DNA of 64,000 nucleotides, taken from positions 682,001 through 746,000 of the forward strand of contig NZ_JBMEUF010000001.1 in assembly GCF_048820975.1 (NCBI RefSeq), written 5' to 3'. Below the pieces are notes generated by a model that saw only the letters and a list, made by a program, of their open reading frames with translations, made no database searches and was not told the DNA's origin. Made by a program: the position numbers and the translations under genes. The stretch comes from Glaciecola sp048820975 (GTDB taxonomy: Bacteria; Pseudomonadota; Gammaproteobacteria; Enterobacterales; Alteromonadaceae). Positions 37,105-46,641 of this stretch are shown one piece after another; position 1 is the first letter of the stretch, and each line of letters starts with the position of its first letter.

Positions 37105-38148
37105 TTAGTAGTTCTTAATTGCATTTTCTGCCCATTCAAAAAAAGCAGTCGGTGATACCCTGTCGCCCTCTTCTGCTTTTAAAATAAAATCTACAATTTT
37201 TGCATTTATTGGTGCATCAACACCTATCTGCAAGGCGGTTTTTACAAGCTTTTGGTTTAAGTACATAATCTCACTTGTTTTACCCCCATGTAAATCCCAC
37301 CACATACTTGTTCTTACCTTTGGATCGATTGCAAGCATTGATTGTGCTACGCGATTAAATATAAAGTTAGGTAAAAACAATATCTTCGGTATCCACTTAT
37401 TCGGCAAATTTGCAATTTTCGGTAGTTTTATTTGTTTTTTTTCTGTGACTTGCAGTAATTCTTCCATCATTTTGGCAATTAAAACTCGATACACACGTGT
37501 CGATAGCATTTCCTTAACGGGAATATCAGCAAGTGCATTAACCGCATTACCTAAATTTAATTGTAATTTAGCCCATTGAAGTGCCGTCATGTGGTAGCTT
37601 GTATCGGTGGGAAGTAAACTAGAACTGATTTGCCTAGCTAACCATTTTATAGAATCACTTGCACTACCTTCGCACTCTAGAACAAAATGACCTTCAGAGC
37701 CTCGGTAAAAGTTGTTGCCGCTTTTAATCACAACATTAAAAGGAACCATTGCTCTTAAAACAATGTTAGCAGGAAAGGCTTGCTGAATTATCTTATGGTT
37801 GGCTACGCCGTTTTGACAACAAATAATAATCGTTTTGTCGCTAATACAGTCAACAATAGTAGGAATAACCGATTCTAGAGCTGTACACTTTACACTAAGC
37901 CACAAAACATCAGCTCGCGCCTCTAAATTGTTGAGCTCGTGATCATTGATTGCAGAAAAAGTTAAAGGAACATCGAACGCGTTATTTTTGTAATCACTTA
38001 TTGTGAAACCGTTCTCAATGATGCGCTTAAAACTATTTCTAGCAATAAATGTTACTTTCTGTTGGCTATGAATAAGCGCCCCACCAAGATAACAGCCTAT
38101 TAATCCGGCACCTAAAATAACGTGATGAGCTTGATGTTGTGGTATCAT
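37105..38148 (-). CDS. Ketopantoate reductase-like NAD(P)-dependent dehydrogenase
   Basis: 347-residue protein with a PanE/ApbA-type Rossmann fold: GAGLIGCYLGGAL at the N-terminus, the catalytic-lysine region LQWAKLQLNLGNAVNAL near residue 190, and a C-terminal helical domain ending with PTAFFEWAENAI. Ketopantoate reductase makes pantoate for CoA. PanE homologues are numerous, so the exact substrate is uncertain, and the chain is longer than E. coli PanE (about 300). Confidence 0.75.
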   Translation of the reverse strand: MIPQHQAHHVILGAGLIGCYLGGALIHSQQKVTFIARNSFKRIIENGFTISDYKNNAFDVPLTFSAINDHELNNLEARADVLWLSVKCTALESVIPTIVDCISDKTIIICCQNGVANHKIIQQAFPANIVLRAMVPFNVVIKSGNNFYRGSEGHFVLECEGSASDSIKWLARQISSSLLPTDTSYHMTALQWAKLQLNLGNAVNALADIPVKEMLSTRVYRVLIAKMMEELLQVTEKKQIKLPKIANLPNKWIPKILFLPNFIFNRVAQSMLAIDPKVRTSMWWDLHGGKTSEIMYLNQKLVKTALQIGVDAPINAKIVDFILKAEEGDRVSPTAFFEWAENAIKNY

Positions 38149-38269
38149 TCTAGATCCATTGTTACGTTGTGGGGCTTAGGTAAATAGGTATATCGCCTAT
38201 GCTTTATCGCCAACTACATTTACAGCTTATATCACTATATACAATAACTTAAGCCTAAGGAAAGAAGAA

Positions 38270-39550
38270 TTGCGAGTTTTATTTATTGGCTTTGTATGGC
38301 CTGAACCAAAATCATCAGCGGCCGGTCAAAATATCCTAAGCTACATGTACGCTTTAAGGGATGATGGCAATGAAGTTTTCTTCTGTAGTGCCGCAGAAAA
38401 AACGGAACAATCTCAGAATCTTGAAAACGATGCTATTCCTTCTTTTCCTATCGTATTAAATTGCAGTAGCTTTGATTCGCAAGTTACAGAACTCGCCCCT
38501 GATATAGTCATATTTGACCGCTTCTTATGCTACGAACAATTCGCTTGGCGCGTTAAAAAGTCTTGTCCAGAAGCACTGTTAGTATTAGATGCTGAAGATT
38601 TACATTTTTTACGCAAAGCTCGCCAACAAGCAGCCAAAGTATTAAGTCATCGCTTTGTTTCATCGGCATCAATATTAGCAAATGAACAGCGCTCTCTATT
38701 ACTAAACGAACTGACAAAACGCGAATTAGCTTGTATTTATCAAGCCGATTTAACCGTCGTTTTATCAGATTTTGAACAAGAGCTGCTGACAGACATAATG
38801 CATGTGCCTAAAAATCAAATCGCTCATTGCCCCTTTATTATTAATAGCAAAAATGCATCATTAACTAACCTTCCCAGATTTCAAGAGCGCGAAGATTTTG
38901 TATTCATAGGTAATTTTAGACATGCTCCTAATTACCACAGCGCTAAAATTTTACGCGAAAATATTTGGCCTTTTATTGTAAAGCACTTTAAGAAACTAGG
39001 TATAACGGTAAAGTGCCACGTATATGGGGCTTATTTATCGCCAAAAGCTAAACAACTTGAAAACGCCGCGATTGGATTTCATGTGCATGGGTTTGCTGAA
39101 AATCAATTTGACGTCATTAAAAACGCTAGAGTTATGTTAGCGCCAATCCAGTTTGGAGCGGGAGTAAAAGGAAAATTTCTAGATGCAATGTTGTGTGGCA
39201 CGCCTAGTATAACGAGCCCGATTGGGGCTGAAGGCATTTCTAAGCAAGCTTGGGGTGGTTTTATAGTGGATGATTTTGAGGCCTTTATTTCAAGCGCAAT
39301 TGAATTGTACAGCAACGAGAAAGCATGGACTAAGGCAGTGAAAAATGGCGAAAAAATCATCCAAATGGACTACGCACCCGCACTCATATCTCGCAAATTC
39401 ATTGATATTATACAAAGTGGATATACCAATAGAATGCAAAATAGATCTTTGAATATACTCCAACAAGTAATGAGTCATCATCAGTTTCAGACAAGCCAGT
39501 ATATGAGCCAGTGGATAGAAGCAAAAACCCAATTAAGTAAATTATTGTAG
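38270..39550 (+). CDS. Glycosyltransferase (GT-B, family 4-like)
   Basis: 426-residue protein with two Rossmann halves. The N-half has GFVWPEPKSSAAGQNILSY, the donor-site entry typical of GT-B enzymes. The C-half has FIGNFRHAPNYHSAKIL, VHGFAENQFDVIKNARVMLAPIQFGAGVKGKFLDAML and CGTPSITSPIGAEGI, which are donor-binding features of GT4-like glycosyltransferases. The start is a TTG with AAGGAAAG upstream. It is isolated, with no polysaccharide cluster next to it. The acceptor and sugar are unknown. Confidence 0.82.
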   Translation: MRVLFIGFVWPEPKSSAAGQNILSYMYALRDDGNEVFFCSAAEKTEQSQNLENDAIPSFPIVLNCSSFDSQVTELAPDIVIFDRFLCYEQFAWRVKKSCPEALLVLDAEDLHFLRKARQQAAKVLSHRFVSSASILANEQRSLLLNELTKRELACIYQADLTVVLSDFEQELLTDIMHVPKNQIAHCPFIINSKNASLTNLPRFQEREDFVFIGNFRHAPNYHSAKILRENIWPFIVKHFKKLGITVKCHVYGAYLSPKAKQLENAAIGFHVHGFAENQFDVIKNARVMLAPIQFGAGVKGKFLDAMLCGTPSITSPIGAEGISKQAWGGFIVDDFEAFISSAIELYSNEKAWTKAVKNGEKIIQMDYAPALISRKFIDIIQSGYTNRMQNRSLNILQQVMSHHQFQTSQYMSQWIEAKTQLSKLL

Positions 39551-39907
39551 CTAAAACTACCAGTTAGCACTGTATTTTTCGTTAGCTTTAAAAGCTTCTA
39601 CTTCTAGCGGCGCTTTATCATACCTTACTAACACATCGCCCACTTGAGCAAACAAAACCTTGGCTATAATAGTTAATCGAAATGTAGCCAACACCATTTA
39701 ATTTAATATAGCCCATCATAACTTTCTAATTTAAATGATTTCATAGTTAACTGCATTAATAATGTATAAGTGCTTAAAAAAACTAATTATCTGTCGATAA
39801 ACTATACTAAAGAGTTGTTTAAAAAATTCACCTTCTTAAGTGTACTTAAACAGCATCATGTCGCTGCAATTTAAAGCATTATTCTTTTAATTTTCTTTCG
39901 TGTAGGA
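39551..39907. other. 357-base region between the glycosyltransferase and receptor operon
   Basis: Mostly AT-rich non-coding sequence that must contain the promoter for the TonB-receptor operon. The only protein-like signal is a 46-codon minus-strand frame at 39557-39697, listed separately. I see no tRNA or clear terminator. Confidence 0.4.
39557..39697 (-). pseudogene. Possible small protein or gene remnant, 46 codons
   Basis: The minus strand reads MVLATFRLTI at its start and ends in VRYDKAPLEVEAFKANEKYSANW before a TAG. The composition looks protein-like, but no Shine-Dalgarno site precedes the ATG. It could be the 3' remnant of a lost gene or a small protein. I do not recognise the family. 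Confidence 0.25.
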
Positions 39908-41998
39908 ATGAGTTTGGTGAATATAACAAAAAACCTAGCATGGCCATTATTATTGATTTCTCCATTGGCGATAGCGTCATCTCTCAATAATGAAGATTTT
40001 GATCTCGATGCCCTGATGGGAATGGATGTGCAAGCCACCTCTGCAATGAAGCGAGCGCAATCGGCTTTTGATACCGCGTCTTCTATTTATGTTTTAAGCA
40101 AAGAACAAATAACAAACTCCGGTGCAATGTCGGTACCTGAAGCGCTTCAGTTAGTACCGGGGCTAATAGTTAGAAAGCTCGATAACAATCAATGGGCTAT
40201 CACTGCTCGCGGTGTCGCCTCGCGTTATTCTAGTAAATTATTGGTAATGATTGATGGCCAAAGTTTATATTCACCTCAATTTGCTGCCGTTTATTGGGAA
40301 GCATTGAATGTGCCTTTATACGATATTGAACGCATTGAAGTTATCCGTGGACAAGGCGGCTTATTATGGGGAAGTAACGCCAATAACGGGGTTATCAATA
40401 TAATAACTAAACATAGTCTTGATACCCGAAACGGTTATGCAGATTTTTCTCTTGGTAATCAAATTAAACATGATGCAAACATTCGCTATGGAGGTGACAT
40501 TGGTAATAAAGGCAGTTATCGAATTTATGCTCATTTTAATGATGGTAAAGCGTCTAAAGATGGCACAATTTATAGAGATGAAATCATCACGCCCGTTGAT
40601 ACTGCAGAGCAGTATGCTTTTGGTTTTAGAACAGACTTTACGCCAAATAACGAGTGGGATGTATTACTTCAAGGTGATATTACGTATTCAAAATTAGCTC
40701 AGAACTTAAGAGCAGCCATTGATGAAACGAATACGAACCTAGCATTTTCTGAAAACTTTGACCGCACCGATACGCGTTTAATGGCGCGTGTTGACAATAG
40801 AATATCAAACACAGCTAATCAGATGTTACAGCTATCATGGTTGAAACAAAGTGGAACCGAACTGTATTTGAAGGAAGATTTTGAATCGATAGATATTGAT
40901 TATCAAATGAACTTTATCTACAGCAGTGTTCAGCTAGATTGGGGGCTGAATTATCGATACAACGCGGTTAACTCTGAAGAAGGGATTGTGTTTACTTCAG
41001 ATAAAGACATTCATTTTTTAGAGCAATATGGCGGGCTATTCCAAATGCAATATAGTGTTGTTCCCGACAGCGTTGATCTTATTGTAGGAACAAAACTTGA
41101 ACACAATGATCTAACTGGATGGCAAAACCAACCCTCCGCTAGGTTAACTTACAAACCAGTCGCCAACCATTTGGCATGGGGCGCTGTTTCAAGAAGCGTA
41201 AGAATCCCTATGCTTTTAGAATACGATTACAATTTTAAAGTGAGTGGAATAGAGCTTAGTCGCCTGTTAGGTGAAAGCACCGGAATCCCTCAACTTGATA
41301 ATTATAGAATAGAAACCTTTTTGAATGGGAATGATGAAGTTGATTCTGAAACCTATGTCTCTTATGAGCTAGGCTATCGGTTTAGTAATAATTATTGGTC
41401 TATCGACTTATCGTTATATAAAACTGAGGGGGAAAATGTGGTGGCATATACCTCAAATTTTGAAGACCAATCCGCACAATTTCTACCGGCACTGGCACTA
41501 TTACAAGCGAACCAATTCGAACTGGCAGGTTTAGCGCTAACCACAACTAAGCTTGAATTAGATGTGGTGTCTGCAGCCGAAGCTACTACCAATGGAGGTG
41601 ATTTTGTATTGGCTTGGCAAGCCGCAAAAAATATAAAAATGGAGCTTGGCTATAGCTACACTGATTTAACGTACGATTTACCACTAGGCACCACGCCAGC
41701 AATAGGATACAACTCAACAAATAGACAATTATTCGCTAAAGCTGACTACTCACCTTTTACTAATCACGCGGTGCTTGCGACTATTCGCATAGAGAACTCA
41801 AATGCTTATAACACTAACAATTACGCGGCATTAGACATAACGTGGAATTGGCTAGTCGACTCGCATTGGTCAGTAGGCTTGACGGGTAAAAACTTATTTG
41901 CGGGTTCACATTTAGAGTTTAATAATGTTAGTGAAACCTACACCATCCCAAATTATATTGATGAAAATTTTGCGCTTACCATCTCAGCAAACTTCTAA
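39908..41998 (+). CDS. TonB-dependent receptor
   Basis: 696-residue outer-membrane receptor. A signal peptide ends near PLAIASS, and the plug domain follows (SSIYVLSKEQITNSGAMSVPEALQLVPGL, then IERIEVIRGQGGLLWGSNANNGVINIITK), then a 22-strand-type beta barrel ending in aromatic NF, which favours insertion by BAM. It is first in an operon with a YfiR-like gene (17-base gap) and a GGDEF-EAL gene, so it may work as a sensor rather than, or in addition to, an importer. The ligand is unknown. Confidence 0.88.
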   Translation: MSLVNITKNLAWPLLLISPLAIASSLNNEDFDLDALMGMDVQATSAMKRAQSAFDTASSIYVLSKEQITNSGAMSVPEALQLVPGLIVRKLDNNQWAITARGVASRYSSKLLVMIDGQSLYSPQFAAVYWEALNVPLYDIERIEVIRGQGGLLWGSNANNGVINIITKHSLDTRNGYADFSLGNQIKHDANIRYGGDIGNKGSYRIYAHFNDGKASKDGTIYRDEIITPVDTAEQYAFGFRTDFTPNNEWDVLLQGDITYSKLAQNLRAAIDETNTNLAFSENFDRTDTRLMARVDNRISNTANQMLQLSWLKQSGTELYLKEDFESIDIDYQMNFIYSSVQLDWGLNYRYNAVNSEEGIVFTSDKDIHFLEQYGGLFQMQYSVVPDSVDLIVGTKLEHNDLTGWQNQPSARLTYKPVANHLAWGAVSRSVRIPMLLEYDYNFKVSGIELSRLLGESTGIPQLDNYRIETFLNGNDEVDSETYVSYELGYRFSNNYWSIDLSLYKTEGENVVAYTSNFEDQSAQFLPALALLQANQFELAGLALTTTKLELDVVSAAEATTNGGDFVLAWQAAKNIKMELGYSYTDLTYDLPLGTTPAIGYNSTNRQLFAKADYSPFTNHAVLATIRIENSNAYNTNNYAALDITWNWLVDSHWSVGLTGKNLFAGSHLEFNNVSETYTIPNYIDENFALTISANF

Positions 41999-42015
41999 AA
42001 TATAAAGAGTTTTCA

Positions 42016-42543
42016 ATGAGAACCTTCTTTTTCAGCATATTAATAATACCACTACTTTCTTACAGCAGCGGCTCTTTTGCGAACGAGAAAGAATACAAGT
42101 TAAAAGCTGGTTTTTTGTATAACTTTGCGCGATTTGGGCATTGGGAAACATCACTAGAGAGTAATGAATATTTCGAATTATGCAGCACAAGCTCAGACTT
42201 CGTAAAGGTAGCAAGCAAGACCCTACAGGGTCGCAATGTTCACAACTTACCTATTCTCATTCGTCATATCTCCCTTGAAAAAGAAATGCTAGCTTCTTGC
42301 CACATGCTTTTCATTACAGAAGACACTGCGACTGATGCGCAAAATAGTGAACTAATATCGCTTAAAAATATCATGCTTGTAGGCGAAGCAGATACTTTTA
42401 TTGAAAACGGCGGGCAAATCCGATTTTTTTTGACGGGCGGTAAAATACGCTTCGAAATTTACCCCCAAAGACTCAGCGACGCTGGCATAACCATGAGCTC
42501 CAAAGTTCTCCGCTTGGCCCGAATTGTAGAGAATGTGGAATGA
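42016..42543 (+). CDS. YfiR-family (DUF4154) periplasmic protein
   Basis: 175-residue exported protein with a signal peptide (FFFSILIIPLLSYSSGSFA). The mature start EYKLKAGFLYNFARFGHWE and the later segment IENGGQIRFFLTGGKIRFEI are diagnostic of DUF4154/YfiR. In Pseudomonas, YfiR is the periplasmic inhibitor of the diguanylate cyclase YfiN. Here it overlaps the GGDEF-EAL gene by four bases (ATGA), so a partner role is inferred. Confidence 0.85.
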   Translation: MRTFFFSILIIPLLSYSSGSFANEKEYKLKAGFLYNFARFGHWETSLESNEYFELCSTSSDFVKVASKTLQGRNVHNLPILIRHISLEKEMLASCHMLFITEDTATDAQNSELISLKNIMLVGEADTFIENGGQIRFFLTGGKIRFEIYPQRLSDAGITMSSKVLRLARIVENVE

Positions 42544-44561
42544 GGAAGCTCTTTGCACTAAACACAATGAATAAAAAGCTACTTATTATCTTAATGAGCG
42601 TAGCGATAGTATCAACAGCCACAGTAACAATTGCTTTTAGTACCTATGAGATATCAAGCGCTAAAAATGAACAAATCAACAGTTTAAATTCCATATCCAA
42701 GATGCTTGCTCCTAATATTACGACTGCCTTAATATTTCAAGATATTGACGCGATTGATGAGCTTATAAAGCCCATGTTGATTCGCAGGGATATTGTATCT
42801 GTTATTGTAAATGATAATGAAGGCCGTCAAGTGGCAATAGCCTCTAATGTTAAACCCTCTAGAGCTGAAGAATATAGCCTAGAATTAACATCGCCTTTAT
42901 TATTTGATTCGTTTCAATACGGTGAATTAATAATACGTACAAATAATAGTTATATAAATGATAGGAACCGTTTTTATACTAAGTTTAGCATTGCTTTGAT
43001 TCTGTTTACGTTTACAGTAAGTCTGCTCTTATCCTTATTACTAAGACGGCGCTTTTTAAAACCCATTCTGTATTTAGCTGAAACAGCTCAAGAAATCACA
43101 AAATCAAGCAACTATAGCCTACGTGCGAAACAGCAATCACTTGACGAAGTTGGTCAGTTAACGGATTGTTTTAACAATATGCTTCAAACAATAGAGCAAC
43201 GGGAGAGCTCGCTTGAAAATCAGGTTCAAAAGCGCACTAAAGAACTTGAAACAGCAAATGATAAGCTATATTCATTTGCCTATAAAGATGGCCTGACAGG
43301 CTTACCTAATCGGCGTTATTTTTATGAAAAAATCAGTGAACTGATTAAAAATGATATTAAATTCACATTAATATTTTTGGACTTAGATGGTTTTAAAGAT
43401 GTAAATGATAGTCTTGGTCATGATTTTGGTGACTTACTTCTGATAGAAGCTGCAGAAAGATTAAAAACCTGCATAACAGAAAAAGACCTTATTGCACGCC
43501 TAGGCGGAGACGAATTTACGCTTATTTTAGAAGGCATAAATGACTCCGTTTATTCGACCAAGGTTGTGTCTTGCGCAAAAGCGGCACTAAATAAACCTAT
43601 GAAAATTAAATCCGAAGATATAAAAATTAGCGCAAGCTTGGGCATCACTTTTTATCCTATAGACGGCCAAAACGTAGACGAAATGGTGAAACGAGCTGAC
43701 CAAGCTATGTATTTATCTAAAAAGAAAGGTCGTAATCGATACGAGTTCTTTACTTATGAAATTGAAGAGCAAGCGATTAAGAAACGCCGTTTGATTGAAG
43801 AAATGCGCATTGCACTTTTAGAGGACCAATTTGAACTTTACTACCAACCTATTCTCTTGAATGATGGTGTAAATGTAGACAAAGCAGAAGCTCTAATTCG
43901 TTGGAATCATCCTGAAAAAGGTATGATCCCGCCTAATTATTTTATCCCAGTAGCTGAACAGAATGGCTTAATTGCTGAAATTGGCCAATGGGTGAAATTA
44001 CAAGCCATTCGAGATGCTGTTGAATTTCAGTCAATATGTGATACCGGAATTCAAATTAGTATTAATACATCACCGCTTGAAATTGACCGCGCAGGAAAGT
44101 GGGTAGAAGAATGGATTCAAGCATATAAAAAATATAACTTGGCTCCCCATAGTATATTAATTGAGGTAACTGAGAATACCTTAATGGACCCCAATTCACT
44201 TATACAGCACCAATTAAAACAGCTGCACAAAGCGGGCATTGATTTAGCTATTGACGACTTCGGTGTGGGTTATTCTTCCTTAGCCTACTTGCAACGTTTA
44301 GATATTGACGTACTTAAAATTGATAAATCATTTATTGATGGCTTAACGTCAAACTACAACAACGGTGATCTTATCAAAGCAATCATTACCATGGCGCATA
44401 ACCTTGATATTCAAGTAGTTGCTGAAGGTGTTGAAACCCAAGAGCAATATACTCGCTTAAAAGACCTAAACTGTGATTTCATGCAAGGCTATCTATTTTC
44501 AAAACCCATTTGCAAAAACGAATTTATGGCTAAATATATCAACAAACAAATCGCGCCTTAG
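42540..44561 (+). CDS. Membrane GGDEF-EAL protein, YfiN-like sensor
   Basis: 673-residue inner-membrane c-di-GMP enzyme. Order: first membrane helix, about 110 periplasmic residues (CHASE8-like), second helix, HAMP (about 180-230), GGDEF near residue 322 (RLGGDEFTLIL), EAL near residue 449 (KAEALIRW). The cyclase signature is intact. The inhibitory RxxD site is changed to TEKD, so the product-inhibition site appears lost. The EAL motifs DDFGVGYSSL and QGYLFSKP look active. It may synthesise and degrade c-di-GMP depending on YfiR input. Confidence 0.88.
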   Translation: MRKLFALNTMNKKLLIILMSVAIVSTATVTIAFSTYEISSAKNEQINSLNSISKMLAPNITTALIFQDIDAIDELIKPMLIRRDIVSVIVNDNEGRQVAIASNVKPSRAEEYSLELTSPLLFDSFQYGELIIRTNNSYINDRNRFYTKFSIALILFTFTVSLLLSLLLRRRFLKPILYLAETAQEITKSSNYSLRAKQQSLDEVGQLTDCFNNMLQTIEQRESSLENQVQKRTKELETANDKLYSFAYKDGLTGLPNRRYFYEKISELIKNDIKFTLIFLDLDGFKDVNDSLGHDFGDLLLIEAAERLKTCITEKDLIARLGGDEFTLILEGINDSVYSTKVVSCAKAALNKPMKIKSEDIKISASLGITFYPIDGQNVDEMVKRADQAMYLSKKKGRNRYEFFTYEIEEQAIKKRRLIEEMRIALLEDQFELYYQPILLNDGVNVDKAEALIRWNHPEKGMIPPNYFIPVAEQNGLIAEIGQWVKLQAIRDAVEFQSICDTGIQISINTSPLEIDRAGKWVEEWIQAYKKYNLAPHSILIEVTENTLMDPNSLIQHQLKQLHKAGIDLAIDDFGVGYSSLAYLQRLDIDVLKIDKSFIDGLTSNYNNGDLIKAIITMAHNLDIQVVAEGVETQEQYTRLKDLNCDFMQGYLFSKPICKNEFMAKYINKQIAP

Positions 44562-44701
44562 TAAGCTAGCAACTAAGCCCCCCTACTGCCTTATCATTTA
44601 ATAACTGCACCATCATGTAATCATATGTTCGAATAATGCCTACAAATTAAAGCTCAACAGTAATTATCCAAACTAAAAATTTCTCAAACGTCTTTAATAG
44701 A

Positions 44702-46390
44702 TTAAATTTTACTGAGTAATTGTGTAATTCGCTTTGCTATTTGGAGCATTCCGTCACGCCTACCTTGGCTAAAATACATAGGTAGCCCTAAGCTATTTAA
44801 ATAAGCTAATTGATATTCTGTTGAATAAACAAGATTCGTTGTTTCACTATTATCATCTTTCAGTGACAAAGTTTCGTTTATTGCGCTTAATAAAACAGCC
44901 AGTAATCCCCTAATGACTTTACTACTTGAATAAGCCATTAATTGGTTATTATAAACATCAATCCAAACGGATGATTCACAACCGCCTACAAAGTTACTAT
45001 CCACGCGGTTTTCTGGCGCCAACAAAGGTAAATTTTTACTTTGTAGCAGCAATAAACGGTGCTTTTCATTCCACCCTGTAGCGGTCGAAAACTGAGTTTG
45101 CAAAGACGCTTTTATGGATAAGGCATTATTGTCAATAAACTGCTGCTTACTTAGCGTTTCTGTTCCAGAATCATAGTCCGCAATATTGTTTTTTATAGCG
45201 TCAATGAATAGATTTATTTCGCTTATATCATTGTAACAAGCTAAGGATATTCGTAAGGTTCCCTCTACATTTAATGCATCCATTAAGGGCATCGCACAAT
45301 GATGCCCTGCTCTAAGCGCAATGCCTTGCTGAGCCAAAGCACTTGCCATGTCATGGGCATGAATATCATTTATATCTATAGACATAAGCGGTATTGATTC
45401 GTCAACGTTACCCAATACATTTATTGCAGAAACGCTTGTAATTTTGGCCAGCAACTCTTTATACAATATTTGTTCATGTTTATGTATTGCATCTGCATTT
45501 TCAACAATGAAATTCATCGCAGCGGCTAAGCTGAGCGCACCCGCAATATTGGGAGTGCCTCCTTCAAATTTCAAAGGCGGAGCTTGAAAATCACTACTAT
45601 CCCATCTTACGCTTCGTATCATTTCGCCGCCAAATTTACTGGGGAGCAAACTTTCAAGCGCATTATACTTTCCGTAAAGTACGCCAATGCCAGTTGCCGC
45701 ATACATTTTGTGCCCGCTTAACACGTAAAAATCACAAGCAATTTTTTGCACATCAATAGCTATATGTGCACCCGCTTGAGTGCCATCAATAACACTTATG
45801 GCCCCCATGCGGCTCGCTTTGGCACATAGCTTTGCTACCGGGTAAATATTTCCCAGCACATTGGATACATGGGCGCAGGCTAAAATTGCAGTGTTTATGG
45901 TGATCATACCTAGCCACATTTCTAGGGTAGCGTCGGTAAATTGTCCGTTCTCAGCTAAAGGCATGACTTTCAGGCTAAGATCAAATCGTTTAGCTAACAT
46001 TTGCCATGGAACCAAATTAGCATGATGCTCACTTTCACAAATAAGTATTTCTTTACCATTTAGATGCTCTGCACGAAGGCCGGCGGCAATAATATTAATA
46101 GCTTCAGTGGCTCCACTGGTAAACACAATTTCCTTACTATTTGGTGCATTAATAAATGATTGAGCGGTGCTTCTAGCGGCTTCATATTTTTTGGTAGCTT
46201 GTTGCGCGATTTTATAGCCGCCCCTGTGCACATTAGAGGCGTAATATAAATTGTACTCATTCATAGCGTCTAATGCAGGTTTGCATTTTTGAGAGGTGGC
46301 AGCACTGTCTAAATAGATAGTGCTTTGTGCAACATTGCTTGAATTGGCACTGTTATAAAACGGAAATTGTGATCTAAAGGGGTGAGTCAT
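44702..46390 (-). CDS. Cysteine desulfurase fused to a SufE/CsdE domain
   Basis: 562 residues, longer than a normal CsdA/SufS (about 400). Residues 1-400 are a type II cysteine desulfurase: the PLP lysine is Lys228 in SGHKMYA, the catalytic cysteine is Cys365 in RAGHHCAMPL. After a short linker, residues about 425-562 match SufE/CsdE, with the sulfur-acceptor cysteine Cys471 in VGGCESSVW. The fusion places donor and acceptor on one chain for Fe-S assembly or tRNA/cofactor sulfuration. It is encoded alone. Confidence 0.88.
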   Translation of the reverse strand: MTHPFRSQFPFYNSANSSNVAQSTIYLDSAATSQKCKPALDAMNEYNLYYASNVHRGGYKIAQQATKKYEAARSTAQSFINAPNSKEIVFTSGATEAINIIAAGLRAEHLNGKEILICESEHHANLVPWQMLAKRFDLSLKVMPLAENGQFTDATLEMWLGMITINTAILACAHVSNVLGNIYPVAKLCAKASRMGAISVIDGTQAGAHIAIDVQKIACDFYVLSGHKMYAATGIGVLYGKYNALESLLPSKFGGEMIRSVRWDSSDFQAPPLKFEGGTPNIAGALSLAAAMNFIVENADAIHKHEQILYKELLAKITSVSAINVLGNVDESIPLMSIDINDIHAHDMASALAQQGIALRAGHHCAMPLMDALNVEGTLRISLACYNDISEINLFIDAIKNNIADYDSGTETLSKQQFIDNNALSIKASLQTQFSTATGWNEKHRLLLLQSKNLPLLAPENRVDSNFVGGCESSVWIDVYNNQLMAYSSSKVIRGLLAVLLSAINETLSLKDDNSETTNLVYSTEYQLAYLNSLGLPMYFSQGRRDGMLQIAKRITQLLSKI

Positions 46391-46641
46391 AAAACGAACA
46401 AGGCTATTTTATCAATATAAAAATCAATTGTACCTTAGCTTTACATCAAATTACGATTCTTTTGAATTGGCTATAGCAGAGTAATTAATAGATTTGCTAC
46501 ACTACAGCCACTAGCGCTCAATACATGCTAGTAAATTCCTCAATCTACCCTTTTCACAAGCCTTATTAGCCAGCGGCCAATAAACTAATTATTGTGTAAA
46601 TTTTGAGACCGGGGTAGGAAATCATCTTTTTAGGAAAGTAC

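Noticed and set aside
46391..46641. Possible cobalamin riboswitch before the CbiM-like membrane gene
   Set aside because: The B12-box and the typical conserved leader blocks are not present; only a chance GCCACTAG-like string is seen.
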